A stretch of 64,000 nt of DNA from Pedobacter sp. PLR (lineage in GTDB: Bacteria > Bacteroidota > Bacteroidia > Sphingobacteriales > Sphingobacteriaceae): positions 310,001 to 374,000 of the forward strand of contig NZ_JAPIVQ010000004.1 of the NCBI RefSeq assembly GCF_026239675.1. The letters run 5' to 3'. Shown here in pieces: positions 26,131-35,847 of the stretch (position 1 is the stretch's first letter; each line of letters opens with the position of its first letter). The translations under genes were made by a program, and so were the position numbers. The notes under the pieces are model-generated. The model saw nothing but the letters and a program-made list of their open reading frames with translations, had not been told where the DNA came from and did no database searches.

Positions 26131-26724
26131 ATGCGAGCAAAATATATCATTTCCGACCAGGATCTTCAGGCTAAATTAATGGCCGGGGAGGAGTCTGCTT
26201 TTTCGGAACTTTATGACCGTTATAACGATGCGCTTGCTGCTTATATTAAGCGGTTTGTGCATTCTTCAGCTTTGGCGGAAGACCTCAGTCAGGAGGTTTT
26301 TATAAAGATCTGGCAGTATAAATCGAAACTTAATGAGGTCAGGTCATTTAAAGCTTACCTGTTTATCATGGCCAGAAACCATACACTCAATAGCCTTAAA
26401 AAGGCAATGAGGTCTGATGTGGCCATGGCCGAAGTGCTCAGTAGCTTCGTGGAACAAAGAAATGATACGGAAGAAGAGCTGTTGAGTAAGGAATATCTGC
26501 AGTATCTGGAGAAAGCTTTGTCGGAATTACCGGTAAGGACCAGGGAGATTTTTAAACTTTGTCGCCAGGAAGGAAAAAGTTATGATGAGGTTGCCTGTGC
26601 CCTTGGGATTTCCAGAAATGCAGTGAAAAATCACATGGTCGGCTCCATGAAAATATTAAGTGCTTCCGTGAAAAAAGACCTTGGGATATCCCTAAGCATA
26701 CTTCTGACTGTTTTCCTGAAATAA
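26131..26724 (+). CDS. ECF RNA polymerase sigma factor (FecI-like)
   Basis: A 197-residue sigma-70 family protein of the ECF type. Region 2 is FSELYDRYNDALAAYIKRF with LAEDLSQEVFIKIWQYK (residues ~25-70), and region 4 is LSELPVRTREIFKLCRQ with SYDEVACALGISRNAVKNHM (~130-175). It lies 72 bp upstream of a fecR gene and then susC. In Bacteroidota this arrangement carries a surface signal: substrate binding at the STN-bearing SusC is passed to FecR, which releases the sigma factor. The start at ATG 26131 is well placed. Confidence 0.93.
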   Translation: MRAKYIISDQDLQAKLMAGEESAFSELYDRYNDALAAYIKRFVHSSALAEDLSQEVFIKIWQYKSKLNEVRSFKAYLFIMARNHTLNSLKKAMRSDVAMAEVLSSFVEQRNDTEEELLSKEYLQYLEKALSELPVRTREIFKLCRQEGKSYDEVACALGISRNAVKNHMVGSMKILSASVKKDLGISLSILLTVFLK

Positions 26725-26796
26725 TTAAAAAAATAAATCATTTTCAGCTACCCTGGTACCCCTCGAATATTGTCTTAATATTTGAACGGACATCCT

Positions 26797-27918
26797 ATGG
26801 AAGAGAATAATTTTTATGAAGCCCTTGTACAGCGTTATCTGAAAAATCAGTTGACCGATCAGGAGCTTGAACTTTTTGCCGAACTGGTAAGAACCGGCAA
26901 ACTGGACGATCAATTGTTTGAAGCCTGGAATGCGGATATCGACATTACAGCCGAAGATGAACTGGATTTTAACCGTACCCAAAAAGTAAGGTTTTTATGG
27001 CCTAAAGCGGTCGCAGCAGCGGCAGTTTTAATCATGCTCTCTTTTGCCGGATACTTCTATTATCAAAAGTATTCATCCGCAACTCCTGTGGAGCTTACTG
27101 CAAATCTTCATGACGCGGATCCTGGTGGAAATAAGGCTACCCTGACCTTAGCCGATGGTTCAAAAATATCGCTGACGGATGCCAATAATGGCGAACTGGC
27201 CAAACAAAGTGGGGTGAGGATTTCAAAAAGTAAAAACGGGGAACTGGTCTATTCGGTGATTGCAACCGATACCAAACTGCCTGTTTTTAATACGATTAGC
27301 ACGCCAAGAGGTGGGGTATACCAGGTGAATCTTCCGGATGGCACAAAGGTATGGCTCAACGCGGCATCCTCCATAAAATTTCCCACCACATTTGCTCATC
27401 TGAAGGAGCGGAAAGTGGAGCTAGAAGGAGAGGCCTATTTCGAAGTCGCAAAAAACAAGAAACTTCCTTTTATCGTATCCACAAGCGGTCAGCAGCTCAA
27501 AGTGCTGGGTACGCATTTTAATGTCAATGCTTATGATGATGAAGATGAGGTGAAAACGACACTCCTTGAGGGAAGCCTGAAAGTTTTTGCCGCAAATTCG
27601 ATTTTACTGAAACCCGGGCAGCAGGCCCATGTGAATAGAAAGGGATCGCGGAATGTTCAGCTGAGCCCCGCAAATATAGCACAGGTAATGGCCTGGAAGA
27701 ATGGGTTCTTCCATTTTGAAAAAGATAACCTTCATGCGGTGATGCGACAATTATCGCGCTGGTATGATGTGGAAGTAGTTTATGAAGTTGACCGCAACGA
27801 TGATGAGTTTATGGGTGACATTCCCAGAGGAATCAAGCTATCTGAAGTCCTCAAAATGTTGGCTTTTGAAGGAACACAATTTAAGATTGACGGCCACAAA
27901 CTCATCGTCAAAAAATAA
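26797..27918 (+). CDS. FecR-family anti-sigma factor
   Basis: A 373-residue inner-membrane protein. The cytoplasmic N-terminal part binds sigma, one membrane helix (AVAAAAVLIMLSFAGYFYY) lies near residues 70-90, and the periplasmic part has the FecR signature TPRGGVYQVNLPDGTKVWLN with RKVELEGEAYFEVAK and a C-terminal DUF4974-like module (NLHAVMRQLSRWYDVEVVYE). The reported frame opens at TTG 26782, but ATG 26797 (MEENNFYEALV) is the natural start. It sits between the ECF sigma gene and susC, whose STN domain is its expected partner. Confidence 0.93.
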   Translation: MEENNFYEALVQRYLKNQLTDQELELFAELVRTGKLDDQLFEAWNADIDITAEDELDFNRTQKVRFLWPKAVAAAAVLIMLSFAGYFYYQKYSSATPVELTANLHDADPGGNKATLTLADGSKISLTDANNGELAKQSGVRISKSKNGELVYSVIATDTKLPVFNTISTPRGGVYQVNLPDGTKVWLNAASSIKFPTTFAHLKERKVELEGEAYFEVAKNKKLPFIVSTSGQQLKVLGTHFNVNAYDDEDEVKTTLLEGSLKVFAANSILLKPGQQAHVNRKGSRNVQLSPANIAQVMAWKNGFFHFEKDNLHAVMRQLSRWYDVEVVYEVDRNDDEFMGDIPRGIKLSEVLKMLAFEGTQFKIDGHKLIVKK

Positions 27919-28002
27919 AACCATATAACCGAACTGTTAAACCAAACTTCTTTCGCTTATGAAAATATAAATACTTAAAAACAACGCTTTTATGAAGGAA
28001 TT

Positions 28003-28032
28003 AACAGGACCCTGCTCGAACAGGGCCCTGTT
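28003..28032 (+). promoter_or_regulatory. Strong GC-rich hairpin in the susC leader
   Basis: AACAGGACCCTG (28003-28014) pairs with CAGGGCCCTGTT (28021-28032) at 11 of 12 positions around a 6-nt loop. It lies about 100 bp before susC, has no T-run after it, and lies inside a possible 21-codon frame (27992-28057). It may regulate or stabilise the susC message, or mark the end of the fecR transcript. Confidence 0.45.
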
Positions 28033-28128
28033 GCCCCCATCCGATCATATCAGATAGGAACATCGTTCCGGTTGACCTCAAAAAAAACTTATTGGATAAT
28101 TAATGAATAAACCAAAACATTCAAAAAT

Positions 28129-31100
28129 ATGAAATTAAACTCATGTAGTAAAGTCCCTTTTATGAGGCGGCTTTGCTCAAACCAGACTTTATTGGCCATG
28201 AAACTGACCGTAATTTTAATCTTCTTCAGCTGCCTTCAGGTATCTGCAGATGGGTTCTCCCAAAAAATTACGCTTTCAAAAAGAAACACCACATTCAACG
28301 CAATTTTTGAAAGCATTAAAAAACAAAGTGGTTATACTTTCTTTTACAATAATAGACTGATCAAACAGGAAGGCCTGATTAGTGTTGAACTGGCAGATGT
28401 AAGCCTGGACGATGCATTAACACAGATCTTCAGGAACCGTCCATATTCTTATATGATCCTCAATAAAACGGTGGTGATTAAAAAGAAAGCCATGGAATTG
28501 GTTAGGATTGCTCCTTTAACTCCCGGAGCTGCGGTTGCAATGCTGCAGATCAAAGGAAAAGTAGTGGATACAGAAGGAAATCCTTTACCTGGTGCTTCAA
28601 TTATTGTGAAAGGGACCAAAGAAGGTGCTTCTTCGAGTACCTCCGGTGATTTCCTGATCAATGCGAAAGCAGGAGATGTATTGGTGGTCAGGTACCTCGG
28701 CTATGCCACAAGGGAAATCACAGTGACCTCCGGTACTTCGGTAATGACAGTGGTACTGGAAGCGCAAAAACAAGACCTTTCTGAGGTTGTCGTGACCGCT
28801 TTAGGTGTAAAACGTGCTGAGAAATCATTGGGTTATGCGGTTCAAAAGATTGCAGGTGATAAAGTGCAGACCGTGAAAGGTGTTGACCTTGGAACTTCCT
28901 TAACAGGACAGGTTGCAGGTTTGGTGGTTAAAAACTCCACAGAATTTAATGCCAGGCCAACACTGCAACTTAGAGGCGAAGGTGTTTTATTGGTCATCGA
29001 TGGGGTCCCTTATGGGAACATGACGCTTCGTGACGTTCCTGCTGATGATATTGAAAGCATGGATTTGTTAAAAGGTTCTACTGCTTCCGCTTTATATGGC
29101 TCACGTGCCGACGGTGGGGTTTTATTGATTACGACCAAAAAGGGTGCTGCGGGTAAAGGTTTTGCCGTTGACATCAATAGCAATACCATGTTTCAGCTGG
29201 GGTATCTGGCCGTTCCGGAAGTACAGAGTTCTTATGGCCGCGGACAAAATGGGGTGATCGACAATGATTACGTTTGGGGTCCAAAGTTAGATGTAGGTAA
29301 CACTGCCAGAGACTGGAATCCGGTGACCAAACAGTTCGAGGATAATCGTCCATTGGTTTCTGTAGGAAAGGACAACCTGAAGAATTTTATGAATACGGGT
29401 ATCATCACCAATAATAACATTTCCATTGCCCAGACCGGTGAAAATGGAAGTTTCAGGATTGGCTTAAACCACATTTATAATAAAGGACAGTTTCCAAATC
29501 AGAAGCTGAACATGTTTAACCTAACTTCCGGAGGGGAGATCAGGGTCAATGATAAATTTAAAATTGAAAGTCATTTTGGTCTGAGTAGGCGTAACGCTCC
29601 GCAAATATGGGGTGGTGGTTATGACTTACAGGGATACCTTTACCAATTGGTGATGTGGACTGGTACGGAGTACGATATCCGCGATTATAAAGATTATTGG
29701 GTGGTTCCAAATAAAACGCAAAACTGGATGTATACCAACTGGTATGACAATCCTTATCTGATTGCAAATGAAAAGTTAAATGGGAAAACGGAGAATACGG
29801 TTAATGCAAACGTAACTGCAAATTATAAGTTTAATGAAGATTTTAACCTGATGTTGCGTTTGGGTTATGACAACTATAACAACACAGAAACCATGCGTAA
29901 TCCTACGGCGAACATCTACTCTACCAGAGGTGGATGGAATGCAAGAGGGATGTATGGGATTAATAATACCTCCGGATATAGTACCAATGATGACCTGATT
30001 TTAACCTATAAAAAGAAACTGAACAAATGGTCATTTGATGGATTGGCAGGTGGAACCATTTATTATTATGCAGATCAGGGGTTGAGATCGACTACCAAAA
30101 ATGGCTTGATCTCTCCAACCTTCTTTTCATTGGCAGGTTCTATTGAACCACCAACAGTTGCGCCATACCATAAAGCCAGACAAATCAATAGTCTTTACGG
30201 ACGTGCTTCCATTGGTTGGAATGATGCGATATTCTTAGATGTGACCGGTAGAAATGACTGGAATTCGGCACAACCGAAATCGTCGAGAGACTATTTTTAT
30301 CCTTCTATCGGTTCCAGTGTAGTCCTTTCTGAATTGATGAAATTCCCGGCAGTAGTAGATATGTTTAAACTGCGCGGGTCATGGACGATCTTTAAAAATG
30401 CATTCGACCCTTATGCTATTAATAATGTGTATAGCACAGGTACTGCGGTATGGAATACGTTAAACTCCGGTAGTTATCCTAATTATCTGTTGGGTGAAGG
30501 CTTGTTGCCGAGTTCGCAGCGTACCTGGGAAGTTGGTGCTGTAGGTTACCTGTTTAAAAAACGCCTGCATTTCGATGTTGCCTATTTTAACAAGTATTAT
30601 TATAACCGTCAAACAGATTTGGCAGGAGGAAGTAATACTGCTTTTTTACCTAATTCAAGTGGTTTCAGCATGGCAATTGTCAATACGAAAGAAACTTTTG
30701 AACGTCGTGGTGTTGAGATTACGGTAGATGGATCGGTGATTAAAGGCAGAGATTTCGAATGGTATGCAACGATGAACTGGGCACAACAACACCGCTATTA
30801 TGTTGATTTGGATCCTTTATATTCTCCGGACGACCTATGGACTAAAAAAGGAGAAAGACTGGATACTTATAAAGCGGCTTATTGGCTGACAGATCCTCAG
30901 GGCAATATCATCTACAATAACGGTTCTCCGGTAAGAAGTGATTACAGTAAGAAATATGGCTATGGTGAACCTGATTTTAGCTTCGGCTTTATCAATAGTT
31001 TCAGGTATAAAAACTGGAACATGAATGTAAATATTGATGGTCGTATTGGCGGTCTGATGTACAATTATATGTATGATAAGATGTGGGATACAGGTACAAA

Positions 31101-31530
31101 CCCTGATTCTGATAATCAGTACCGCTATGATCAGGTGGTAAACGGCAAGAATAATTATGTGGGTCAAGGAGTTAAAGTGATCTCAGGAGCGGTAGTTTTT
31201 GATAAGTACGGCCAGGTGATCAGCGATACCCGTCAGTATGCCCCTAATGATGTCCAGGTAGGCTACCAGGATCATGCACAGAAATTCAGAGGTGGTGATA
31301 TGGGGATTCAAAATGAGTCTTTTGTGAAACTTCGTGAACTGTCACTGGGCTATAGTTTCGCACCAAAATTGATCAGCAAATTAGGGCTAAAGAGCGCCTC
31401 GTTCTCTGTTACAGGTCAAAACTTGTGGATGTGGACCAACTTTAAATACTCAGATCCTGATGTGGATACCGAGAATCTGAATTCACCATCACAACGTATG
31501 TTGGGTTTCAATTTTAAAGTAGGCTTCTAA
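28129..31530 (+). CDS. SusC/RagA-type TonB-dependent outer membrane transporter with STN domain
   Basis: 1133 residues. After a signal sequence (cleavage near residue 40) come an STN domain (TTFNAIFESIKKQSGYTFFY to KTVVIKK, ~55-120), a carboxypeptidase-regulatory-like domain (KGKVVDTEGNPLPGASIIVK, ~140-210), a plug (QDLSEVVVTALGVKRAEKSL to ALYGSRADGGVLLITTKKG) and a 22-strand barrel ending LGFNFKVGF. The STN domain signals to FecR. The plug looks shorter than usual between GQVAGLVVKNSTEFNARPTL and LRGEGVLLVIDGVPYG, where SusC proteins normally have a longer SIRG loop. It imports its substrate with the SusD lid encoded next; the following genes suggest an amine-containing substrate. Confidence 0.95.
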   Translation: MKLNSCSKVPFMRRLCSNQTLLAMKLTVILIFFSCLQVSADGFSQKITLSKRNTTFNAIFESIKKQSGYTFFYNNRLIKQEGLISVELADVSLDDALTQIFRNRPYSYMILNKTVVIKKKAMELVRIAPLTPGAAVAMLQIKGKVVDTEGNPLPGASIIVKGTKEGASSSTSGDFLINAKAGDVLVVRYLGYATREITVTSGTSVMTVVLEAQKQDLSEVVVTALGVKRAEKSLGYAVQKIAGDKVQTVKGVDLGTSLTGQVAGLVVKNSTEFNARPTLQLRGEGVLLVIDGVPYGNMTLRDVPADDIESMDLLKGSTASALYGSRADGGVLLITTKKGAAGKGFAVDINSNTMFQLGYLAVPEVQSSYGRGQNGVIDNDYVWGPKLDVGNTARDWNPVTKQFEDNRPLVSVGKDNLKNFMNTGIITNNNISIAQTGENGSFRIGLNHIYNKGQFPNQKLNMFNLTSGGEIRVNDKFKIESHFGLSRRNAPQIWGGGYDLQGYLYQLVMWTGTEYDIRDYKDYWVVPNKTQNWMYTNWYDNPYLIANEKLNGKTENTVNANVTANYKFNEDFNLMLRLGYDNYNNTETMRNPTANIYSTRGGWNARGMYGINNTSGYSTNDDLILTYKKKLNKWSFDGLAGGTIYYYADQGLRSTTKNGLISPTFFSLAGSIEPPTVAPYHKARQINSLYGRASIGWNDAIFLDVTGRNDWNSAQPKSSRDYFYPSIGSSVVLSELMKFPAVVDMFKLRGSWTIFKNAFDPYAINNVYSTGTAVWNTLNSGSYPNYLLGEGLLPSSQRTWEVGAVGYLFKKRLHFDVAYFNKYYYNRQTDLAGGSNTAFLPNSSGFSMAIVNTKETFERRGVEITVDGSVIKGRDFEWYATMNWAQQHRYYVDLDPLYSPDDLWTKKGERLDTYKAAYWLTDPQGNIIYNNGSPVRSDYSKKYGYGEPDFSFGFINSFRYKNWNMNVNIDGRIGGLMYNYMYDKMWDTGTNPDSDNQYRYDQVVNGKNNYVGQGVKVISGAVVFDKYGQVISDTRQYAPNDVQVGYQDHAQKFRGGDMGIQNESFVKLRELSLGYSFAPKLISKLGLKSASFSVTGQNLWMWTNFKYSDPDVDTENLNSPSQRMLGFNFKVGF

Positions 31531-31548
31531 CCATTAAATAAAATTCAT

Positions 31549-33111
31549 ATGAAAACTATAGTTTTAAAATATATAGCAATTTTGCCGGTGTTGGCAATGA
31601 TGAGTGCTGGTTGTCAGAAGTTTGAAGATATCAATTCGAATCCGGACAGAACAGCAGAAGTAAGTTCTTCTATCCTGGCTACAGGTATGATTCTGAACAT
31701 TACCAGAACTGAAATTTCTGCACAGAAAGCGTTTATTCAGCCTTTTCTATTGGGTAAATACATCACCTGGGGTGAAGGTCAGGAAAACCTCCAGTATAAT
31801 AAACTAGGCAGAGCAGATTTTGGCCGTCTGACGGTATTGCGTAATATTCCGCCAATGGAAAAATATGCGACAACCGAAGGTTTGAAGAAATCTTATCAGG
31901 CGCTGGGACATTTTATCAGGGCATGGCAGTTTTTTCATGCCAGTATGCAGGTAGGTGATATGCCCTATACAGACGCCATTAAAGGCGAAAGTGAAAAGGT
32001 GTTACAGCCAAAGTATGATACGCAAAAGACGGTGTTTTTAGGTATTTTAAATGAGCTGGATCAGGCCAATCAGTTGTTTTCTGAAGGTGCGAATTTTGAT
32101 GGCGATCCGATTTATGCCGGTAAGACAGACAGCTGGAGAAGGTTAACCAATAGTTTTGAACTTCATGTACTGATCAATTTGTATAAAAAAACCGCTGATG
32201 CAGATTTAAAAGTAGTGGAACGCTTTAAAGATATCGTTGCCAACCGCCCTTTAATGCGCGATTATAAAGACAACTTTGCGCTGGCTTATAACAATGTTGC
32301 CGGACAAAATTACCCATGGTCTGATGTTCCGGCTGGTTCCGGGAATTCATTCGTGAAGTCTAATTACACCATGCTTTCGAATACTTTATTAGCTCCGATG
32401 AAAGCATTAAAAGATCAACGCTTATTCTATTATGCGAAACCTTCTCCGGTTAAAATTATCGCCGGATTGTTAGCCTCAGATTATAATGCTTATCCGGGTG
32501 TGGATCCTTCCGATGCTTTCTCCAGTCTTCAGACACGCAGGGTAGGAAAAGATTATGCGGATCTGAATAACCGTTATGTGCAGTTGGTCAATGCGGAAGC
32601 GGTTAGTTTGTTCAGTTACTGGGATCTGCAATTTATTTTGGCAGAAGCCAATGTGAGAGGATGGGTTACAGGTGCTGCTGCACAAACGTATTATGCTGCC
32701 GGAATTAGTAGCTCCATGAATTTTGTAGCTGCCAGTACGCCTGATTTGGCCGATTATCACCACAATATGAAAATGGATGCCGCTTACATTAATGCTTTTC
32801 CAGCTGCTGCCGGTGTGGCTTTAGCAGGTACACCAGCGCAACAGATTGAACAGATTATTACACAAAAGTATCTGGCTAATTTCTTACAGGGTGGTAAGTT
32901 TAATGCCTGGATGGAGAACAGAAGGACTGGTTTCCCCGTGTTCACATTAAATAGCAATACCAACTTAAATACGCCGACTACTAATTTCCCGTTACGCTGG
33001 TTGTATCCTGGTAATGAACTGGATTATAATGCAGCCAATGTGTCTGCCGCAATTCAGAATCAATACGGTGGAAATGATGATGTTAATCAGATCATGTGGA
33101 TCTTAAAGTAA
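31549..33111 (+). CDS. SusD/RagB-family surface lipoprotein
   Basis: A 520-residue lipoprotein: signal ending AMMSAGC with the lipidated Cys at position 22, followed by QKFEDINSNPDRTAE, which is typical of the SusD-like family with 'INxNP' after the lipid anchor. The body is helical with TPR-like segments (SYQALGHFIRAWQFFHASMQ) and the C-terminal NFPLRWLYPGNELDYN expected of a SusD fold. It forms the hinged lid over the SusC barrel and captures substrate at the cell surface. It begins 18 bp after susC. Confidence 0.93.
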   Translation: MKTIVLKYIAILPVLAMMSAGCQKFEDINSNPDRTAEVSSSILATGMILNITRTEISAQKAFIQPFLLGKYITWGEGQENLQYNKLGRADFGRLTVLRNIPPMEKYATTEGLKKSYQALGHFIRAWQFFHASMQVGDMPYTDAIKGESEKVLQPKYDTQKTVFLGILNELDQANQLFSEGANFDGDPIYAGKTDSWRRLTNSFELHVLINLYKKTADADLKVVERFKDIVANRPLMRDYKDNFALAYNNVAGQNYPWSDVPAGSGNSFVKSNYTMLSNTLLAPMKALKDQRLFYYAKPSPVKIIAGLLASDYNAYPGVDPSDAFSSLQTRRVGKDYADLNNRYVQLVNAEAVSLFSYWDLQFILAEANVRGWVTGAAAQTYYAAGISSSMNFVAASTPDLADYHHNMKMDAAYINAFPAAAGVALAGTPAQQIEQIITQKYLANFLQGGKFNAWMENRRTGFPVFTLNSNTNLNTPTTNFPLRWLYPGNELDYNAANVSAAIQNQYGGNDDVNQIMWILK

Positions 33112-33164
33112 GATTTAATGTTATATTAGTAATACAGTAATTTCATGTAAATAACTACTAGCCT

Positions 33165-34481
33165 ATGACGCCAACTAAGGGTTTAAAGAAAACACTGACT
33201 CCTTTTATGTTATGGGGTCTTGGTGTAGGTTATGTTATATCAGGCATGTATTTCGGATGGAATCTCGGCCTTGAAAAAGGTGGGACAGGAGGGATGGCGA
33301 TTGCTACCCTTGTCATCATGCTGATGTATATTACGTTTACATTTAGTTACGCAGAATTGGCTTGCGCAATTCCTAAAGCAGGAGGTGTGTTTGATTATGC
33401 AAACAGAGCAATGGGCGAAAATATCGGTTTTATAGCCGGTATTGCCCAAATTGTTGAATTTATATTGGCACCGCCGGCGATTGCATTCGCCATCGGTGCC
33501 TATTTTAATGCTTTCTACCCTCAGGTACCTATTCTCACAAGTGCCATCTCCATCTATTTTATCTTTACCGCACTGAATGTTTATGGCGTGAAGGCTGCCG
33601 CATCTTTTGAGGTGATCATCACCGTTTTCGCGGTTGGTGAATTGCTGTTGTTTTCCGGACTGGCCTTGCCAAAGTTTGAAATGGTGAATCTGACACACCA
33701 TGCTTTGCCTAACGGCTGGAGCGGTGTGTTTGCGGCCATCCCCTTTGCCATCTGGTTTTTTCTTGGGATTGAAGGGATCGCCAATGTGGCCGAGGAGACA
33801 AAGAATCCCCAAAGGGATATCAGCAGGGGCTTTGGATGGGCAATTTTTACACTGGCGATTTTATGTGTCCTGGTTTTTATCGGGGCAACAGGTATTGCCG
33901 GCTGGGAAGCTATCGTTTATAAAAACGGATTGAGCGGAGAGACTTCCGATTCACCGCTCCCGCTGGCATTGGCGAAGATCACAGGGAACAATCATTTGAT
34001 GTATCATTTGCTGATTACAGTTGGCTTATTCGGATTGGTAGCCTCCTTTCATGGCTTGATTCTGGCTGCGGGACGTTCCACTTACGAGATGGGCCGTGTA
34101 CATCATATCCCTTCTTTTTTAGGGAAAATATCTCCGCGTTTTCATACGCCGGCAAATGCCCTGATCGGGAATATGCTGATCGGTATTCTTGCCCTGCTCT
34201 CCGGAAAAACTTCTGAAATTATCATCGTTTCCGTCTTCGGTGCGCTAACGCTTTATATCATTTCCATGATCTCCATCATGATTTTAAGGAAAAGAGAACC
34301 GGAATTGCCACGCCCTTTCCGTTTGCGATTTTACCCTTTGTTTCCAATCATTGCCTTAGTAATAGCCACGATATCCATCATCGCTATGTTTATTTTTAAC
34401 CCTAAACTGGGATTGATCTATTGCTCCATTTTAGTGGTTACCTTTTTATTATACAGGACTATTAAATCGGAAGATAAATGA
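33165..34481 (+). CDS. APC-family permease, ethanolamine type
   Basis: A 438-residue transporter with 12 hydrophobic segments. The N-terminal MLWGLGVGYVISGMYFGWNLG and the following TFSYAELACAIPKAGGVFDY and ANRAMGENIGFIAGIAQIVE closely resemble the ethanolamine permease branch (Eat) of the amino acid-polyamine-organocation family. It would take up an amine across the inner membrane. It follows susD by 53 bp and its stop overlaps the start of the glutamine-synthetase-like gene by 4 bp (ATGA), so transport and the first enzymatic step are translationally coupled. Ethanolamine, alaninol and other small amino alcohols all fit. Confidence 0.82.
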   Translation: MTPTKGLKKTLTPFMLWGLGVGYVISGMYFGWNLGLEKGGTGGMAIATLVIMLMYITFTFSYAELACAIPKAGGVFDYANRAMGENIGFIAGIAQIVEFILAPPAIAFAIGAYFNAFYPQVPILTSAISIYFIFTALNVYGVKAAASFEVIITVFAVGELLLFSGLALPKFEMVNLTHHALPNGWSGVFAAIPFAIWFFLGIEGIANVAEETKNPQRDISRGFGWAIFTLAILCVLVFIGATGIAGWEAIVYKNGLSGETSDSPLPLALAKITGNNHLMYHLLITVGLFGLVASFHGLILAAGRSTYEMGRVHHIPSFLGKISPRFHTPANALIGNMLIGILALLSGKTSEIIIVSVFGALTLYIISMISIMILRKREPELPRPFRLRFYPLFPIIALVIATISIIAMFIFNPKLGLIYCSILVVTFLLYRTIKSEDK

Positions 34482-35836
34482 CAACAGAAGAAATTTTAGC
34501 TTATGTAAAACAACATCCCTCAGGGAAAGTGAAAATAGCCGTTGCGGATATTGATGGGGTTTTAAGGGGTAAATATATTGCAACAGAGAAGTTCCTGTCT
34601 ATTCTGGGAGGGAGGCTCGGCTTTTGCGATGTGACCTTTGGATGGGATATGGGCGATGTGGCCTACGATAATGTCAAATATACCGGATGGCATACCGGTT
34701 ATCCCGATGCGCAGGTGAAATTAGACCTGCAGACTTTTCGTAAGATTCCATGGGAAAATGATGTGCCGTTTTTTTTAGGTGATTTTGTTGATGAACATGG
34801 CAAGGCTTTGTATGCTTGCCCGCGGCAGTTGCTCCATAAGGTGTGTGCTGAGGCAGAAGACATGGGTTTCAAGCCATTTTTTTCTCAGGAATTTGAGTGG
34901 TTCAATTTCGCGGAGACTCCGGAGTCTGTCCATCAAAAGAATTTTCAGCAGCTGCAGCCTTTAACGCCGGGGATGTTCGGGTATTCCATCCTGCGCAGCA
35001 GTCTGAAAAATAGCTATATGAGCGATCTGTTTGAACTCCTGTGCAAATTTGGAATTCCTGTTGAAGGTTTACATACCGAAACGGGGCCCGGTGTTTATGA
35101 GGCAGCGATTAAATATGCAGGAGTAATAGAGGCGGCAGATCAGGCGGTATTGTTTAAAACAGCAGTGAAAGAGATTGCTTATCAGCATGGTATTATGGCC
35201 ACTTTTATGGCTAAAATCAATGAAAATCTGCCGGGTTGCAGTGGTCATGTGCACCAGAGTTTATGGGATAAAGAGGGCAAACATAACCTGTTTTATGAGG
35301 AGCATGAGGCCTCGAATATGAGTACAGTGATGAAGGCATATATTGCCGGACAATTACATTGTCTGCCTTATATCTTGCCCATGATTGCGCCCACAATTAA
35401 TAGTTATAAAAGATTGGTGGAAGGTGCCTGGGCACCGACCACGTTAACCTGGGGAATCGACAATAGAACGGTCGCCTTGAGGGCATTGCCAGGTCATTCA
35501 AAAACCACGCGTTTGGAAACGAGGGTGGTGGGCTCAGATACGAATCCCTACCTGGCGCTATCGGCTTGTCTGGCTGCCGGACTGTACGGGATCAAAAATA
35601 ATCTGGTATTGGATAAAGCCATTACACAAGGAAATGGCTACAAGGATATTTCCAATGGCGTGCTCCCGGGTAGTTTAGCCGAGGCCACAAAGAAGATGAA
35701 GGAATCGCCTTTGGCTGCTACTTTATTCGGTGCTGAGTTTGTAGAACATTTCACATTGACCAGAGAATGGGAATGTAAACAGTATGCGAAGGCCGTGACG
35801 GACTGGGAAATGAAAAGATATTTTGAAATTATTTAA
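34478..35836 (+). CDS. Glutamine-synthetase-like gamma-glutamyl-amine ligase
   Basis: A 452-residue member of the glutamine synthetase fold, about the length of GS I and of PuuA. The active-site landmarks are present: EFEWFNF and ETGPGVYEAAIKYA (metal-binding Glu), GCSGHVHQSL (metal-binding His) and SYKRLVEGAWAPTTLTWGID with RLETRVVGSDTNPY. The N-terminal DMGDVAYD lacks the FDGSS-type ammonia-site loop of true glutamine synthetase, which fits PuuA, GlnA4 or IpuC-like enzymes that ligate glutamate to an amine with ATP. Between the permease and dehydrogenases it probably makes gamma-glutamyl-ethanolamide or a relative. Confidence 0.82.
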   Translation: MTTEEILAYVKQHPSGKVKIAVADIDGVLRGKYIATEKFLSILGGRLGFCDVTFGWDMGDVAYDNVKYTGWHTGYPDAQVKLDLQTFRKIPWENDVPFFLGDFVDEHGKALYACPRQLLHKVCAEAEDMGFKPFFSQEFEWFNFAETPESVHQKNFQQLQPLTPGMFGYSILRSSLKNSYMSDLFELLCKFGIPVEGLHTETGPGVYEAAIKYAGVIEAADQAVLFKTAVKEIAYQHGIMATFMAKINENLPGCSGHVHQSLWDKEGKHNLFYEEHEASNMSTVMKAYIAGQLHCLPYILPMIAPTINSYKRLVEGAWAPTTLTWGIDNRTVALRALPGHSKTTRLETRVVGSDTNPYLALSACLAAGLYGIKNNLVLDKAITQGNGYKDISNGVLPGSLAEATKKMKESPLAATLFGAEFVEHFTLTREWECKQYAKAVTDWEMKRYFEII

Positions 35837-35847
35837 ACCCGCTCACT

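Noticed and set aside
26131-33111. A polysaccharide utilisation locus for a glycan
   Set aside because: The SusCD pair and ECF/FecR are present, but no glycoside hydrolase, lyase or esterase is adjacent; the following genes are for amine metabolism.
33240-33812. 190-codon minus-strand frame
   Set aside because: Antisense shadow of the permease gene; rich in His, Gly and Lys with no motif, while the plus-strand frame is an intact transporter.
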